From an uncultured Rubrivivax sp. (lineage in GTDB: Bacteria > Pseudomonadota > Gammaproteobacteria > Burkholderiales > Burkholderiaceae_C), in contig CALBTN010000371.1 in the NCBI GenBank assembly GCA_937967345.1, positions 1 through 6,769 of the forward strand: DNA of 6,769 nucleotides. Reading direction: 5' to 3'. The notes under the pieces were generated by a model that worked only from the letters and a program-made list of their open reading frames with translations, had not been told where the DNA came from and did no database searches. This document shows, one piece after another, positions 5,754-6,769 of this stretch (its first letter is position 1; every line of letters begins with the position of its first letter). A program made the translations under genes and the position numbers.

Positions 5754-6769
5754 ACGACGTTCTGCGGCAGATCCTCGACCTGGCCCGCTGGGCACCCAGC
5801 GGCGACAACACGCAGCCGTGGCGCTTCGAGATCGTCGATGCGCTCAGCCTGGTGGTGCATGGCCACGACACCCGCGACCATTGCGTCTACGACCTGGACG
5901 GCCGGCCGAGCCAGATCTCGCTGGGGGCGCTGCTGGAGACGATGTCCGTCGCCGCCAGCGCGCACGGCTTGGCGATGCAGGCGGTGCGGCGCGCCGCGCT
6001 GCCGGATTCCACCCCGACCTTCGATGTCCAGTTCGTGCGCCGTGACGGCATCGAGCCCAGCGCGCTGCTGGGCAGCATCACCGAGCGCAGCGTGCAGCGG
6101 CGTGCCATGAGCACGCGGGCGCTGACAACACAGCAAAAGGCGCTGCTCGAAGCTGCCGCGGGCGCCGGCTACCGCATCCAGTGGCTCGAGGGTTTCGGCA
6201 ACCGCTGGCGCGCGGCGCGGCTGATGTTCGCCAACGCCAAGCTGCGCCTGACCATGCCCGAGGCCTACCGCGTGCACCGCGACATCATCCAGTGGGATGC
6301 GCAGTTCAGCCAGGAGCGCGTGCCCGACCAGGCCCTGGGCGTCGATCGGGTCACGCTGCGGGTGATGCGGCACGTGATGGCCGACTGGGGTCGTGTCGAT
6401 TTTTTTAACAGGTACCTGGCCGGCACCTGGGCGCCGCGCATCCAGATGGACCTGCTGCCGAGCCTGGCTTGCGGCGCCCACTTCGTCATCAAGGCGGTGG
6501 ACGAGCCGGCAACGATCGACCATTTCGTCGACGCCGGCCGGGCCGTGCAGCGCGTGTGGCTGACCGCCACGCGGCTCGGCCTGTTCCAGCAGCCGGAGAT
6601 GACGCCGCTGATCTTCGCGTCGTATGTGCGCAACGGCACGCCGTTTACCCGCGTGGCCGCGCTGGCGGACGAAGCACGGCAACTGGCCGCGCGCACGCGC
6701 GAGCTGATCGGCGCCGACCTGCATCACGCGGTCTGGATGGGCCGCCTCGGCGCCGGCCCGGCGCCGCGG
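5750..6769 (+). CDS. Nitroreductase-family flavoprotein, long Acg/Rv1355c-like type, 3' end cut by window
   Basis: The reading frame is open for 340 codons to the right edge. The start ATG overlaps the ThiF stop as ATGA, with no clear Shine-Dalgarno, so translation is probably coupled. The N-terminus LDLARWAPSGDNTQPWRFE (9-27) is the FMN-binding motif of nitroreductases. The next block, VYDLDGRPSQISLGALLETM (about 46-65), and the C-terminal TATRLGLFQQPEMTPL (272-287) also fit the family. The last visible residues, GRLGAGPAPR, look like the beginning of the usual C-terminal tail, so probably only a short piece is missing. At 340 aa or more it is far longer than ordinary nitroreductases (about 200 aa) and resembles the two-lobed Acg (Rv2032) group or the C-terminal half of Rv1355c. 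FMN binding and an oxidoreductase reaction are inferred. Some Acg-like proteins are thought to sequester flavin rather than reduce nitro compounds. Confidence 0.88.
   Translation, partial: MNDVLRQILDLARWAPSGDNTQPWRFEIVDALSLVVHGHDTRDHCVYDLDGRPSQISLGALLETMSVAASAHGLAMQAVRRAALPDSTPTFDVQFVRRDGIEPSALLGSITERSVQRRAMSTRALTTQQKALLEAAAGAGYRIQWLEGFGNRWRAARLMFANAKLRLTMPEAYRVHRDIIQWDAQFSQERVPDQALGVDRVTLRVMRHVMADWGRVDFFNRYLAGTWAPRIQMDLLPSLACGAHFVIKAVDEPATIDHFVDAGRAVQRVWLTATRLGLFQQPEMTPLIFASYVRNGTPFTRVAALADEARQLAARTRELIGADLHHAVWMGRLGAGPAPR

Noticed and set aside
5537..6727. Long minus-strand open frame (396 codons) opposite the ThiF and nitroreductase genes
   Set aside because: It is low-complexity and His/Arg/Gln/Ala-rich with no motif, while the plus strand carries the ThiF and nitroreductase motifs in full.

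Overview
The window reads as a chromosomal segment from a high-GC Gram-negative bacterium, most likely a betaproteobacterium of the order Burkholderiales. The reasons are strong G/C third-position bias, genes for outer-membrane export (a Wza-type lipoprotein, a LolA-like periplasmic protein, a predicted outer-membrane beta-barrel), and the general look of the encoded proteins. The order is inferred; no rRNA or other marker gene is present. I see no tRNA, rRNA, CRISPR array, insertion sequence or attachment site.

Layout. From the left edge to about 4680 all genes are on the minus strand. Read in transcription order they are an ABC-transporter ATPase (4682-3930), an FtsX/LolC-type permease (3933-2536), a LolA-like 'outer membrane lipoprotein-sorting' protein (2543-1740) and a predicted outer-membrane beta-barrel protein (1737-442). 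They are joined by a 4-nt GTGA overlap, an 8-nt overlap and a 2-nt gap, so this is almost certainly one translationally coupled operon. After a 231-bp gap holding a GC-rich hairpin comes the start of a polysaccharide-export lipoprotein gene (210 to beyond the left edge), with its own good ribosome binding site. Its N-terminal motif resembles exopolysaccharide export proteins of exosortase/PEP-CTERM loci.

From 4872 to the right edge two genes run on the plus strand: a ThiF/MoeB/E1-like adenylyltransferase and a long nitroreductase-family flavoprotein, joined by an ATGA overlap. The second gene is cut by the window edge. The divergent 189-bp intergenic region between the two operons holds a perfect 14-bp palindrome just upstream of the ThiF-like gene, a candidate operator.

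How the genes may work together. The four-gene operon supplies an ATPase, an inner-membrane permease, a periplasmic carrier and an outer-membrane barrel. That is a complete candidate inner-to-outer-membrane path, parallel to LolCDE-LolA but with a barrel in place of LolB. The ThiF-nitroreductase pair resembles a split form of the ThiF-nitroreductase fusion known in mycobacteria (Rv1355c/MoeY). Its substrate is unknown and no MoaD/ThiS-like or YcaO partner is visible here. The export-lipoprotein gene suggests, but does not prove, that the window lies at the edge of an exopolysaccharide locus.
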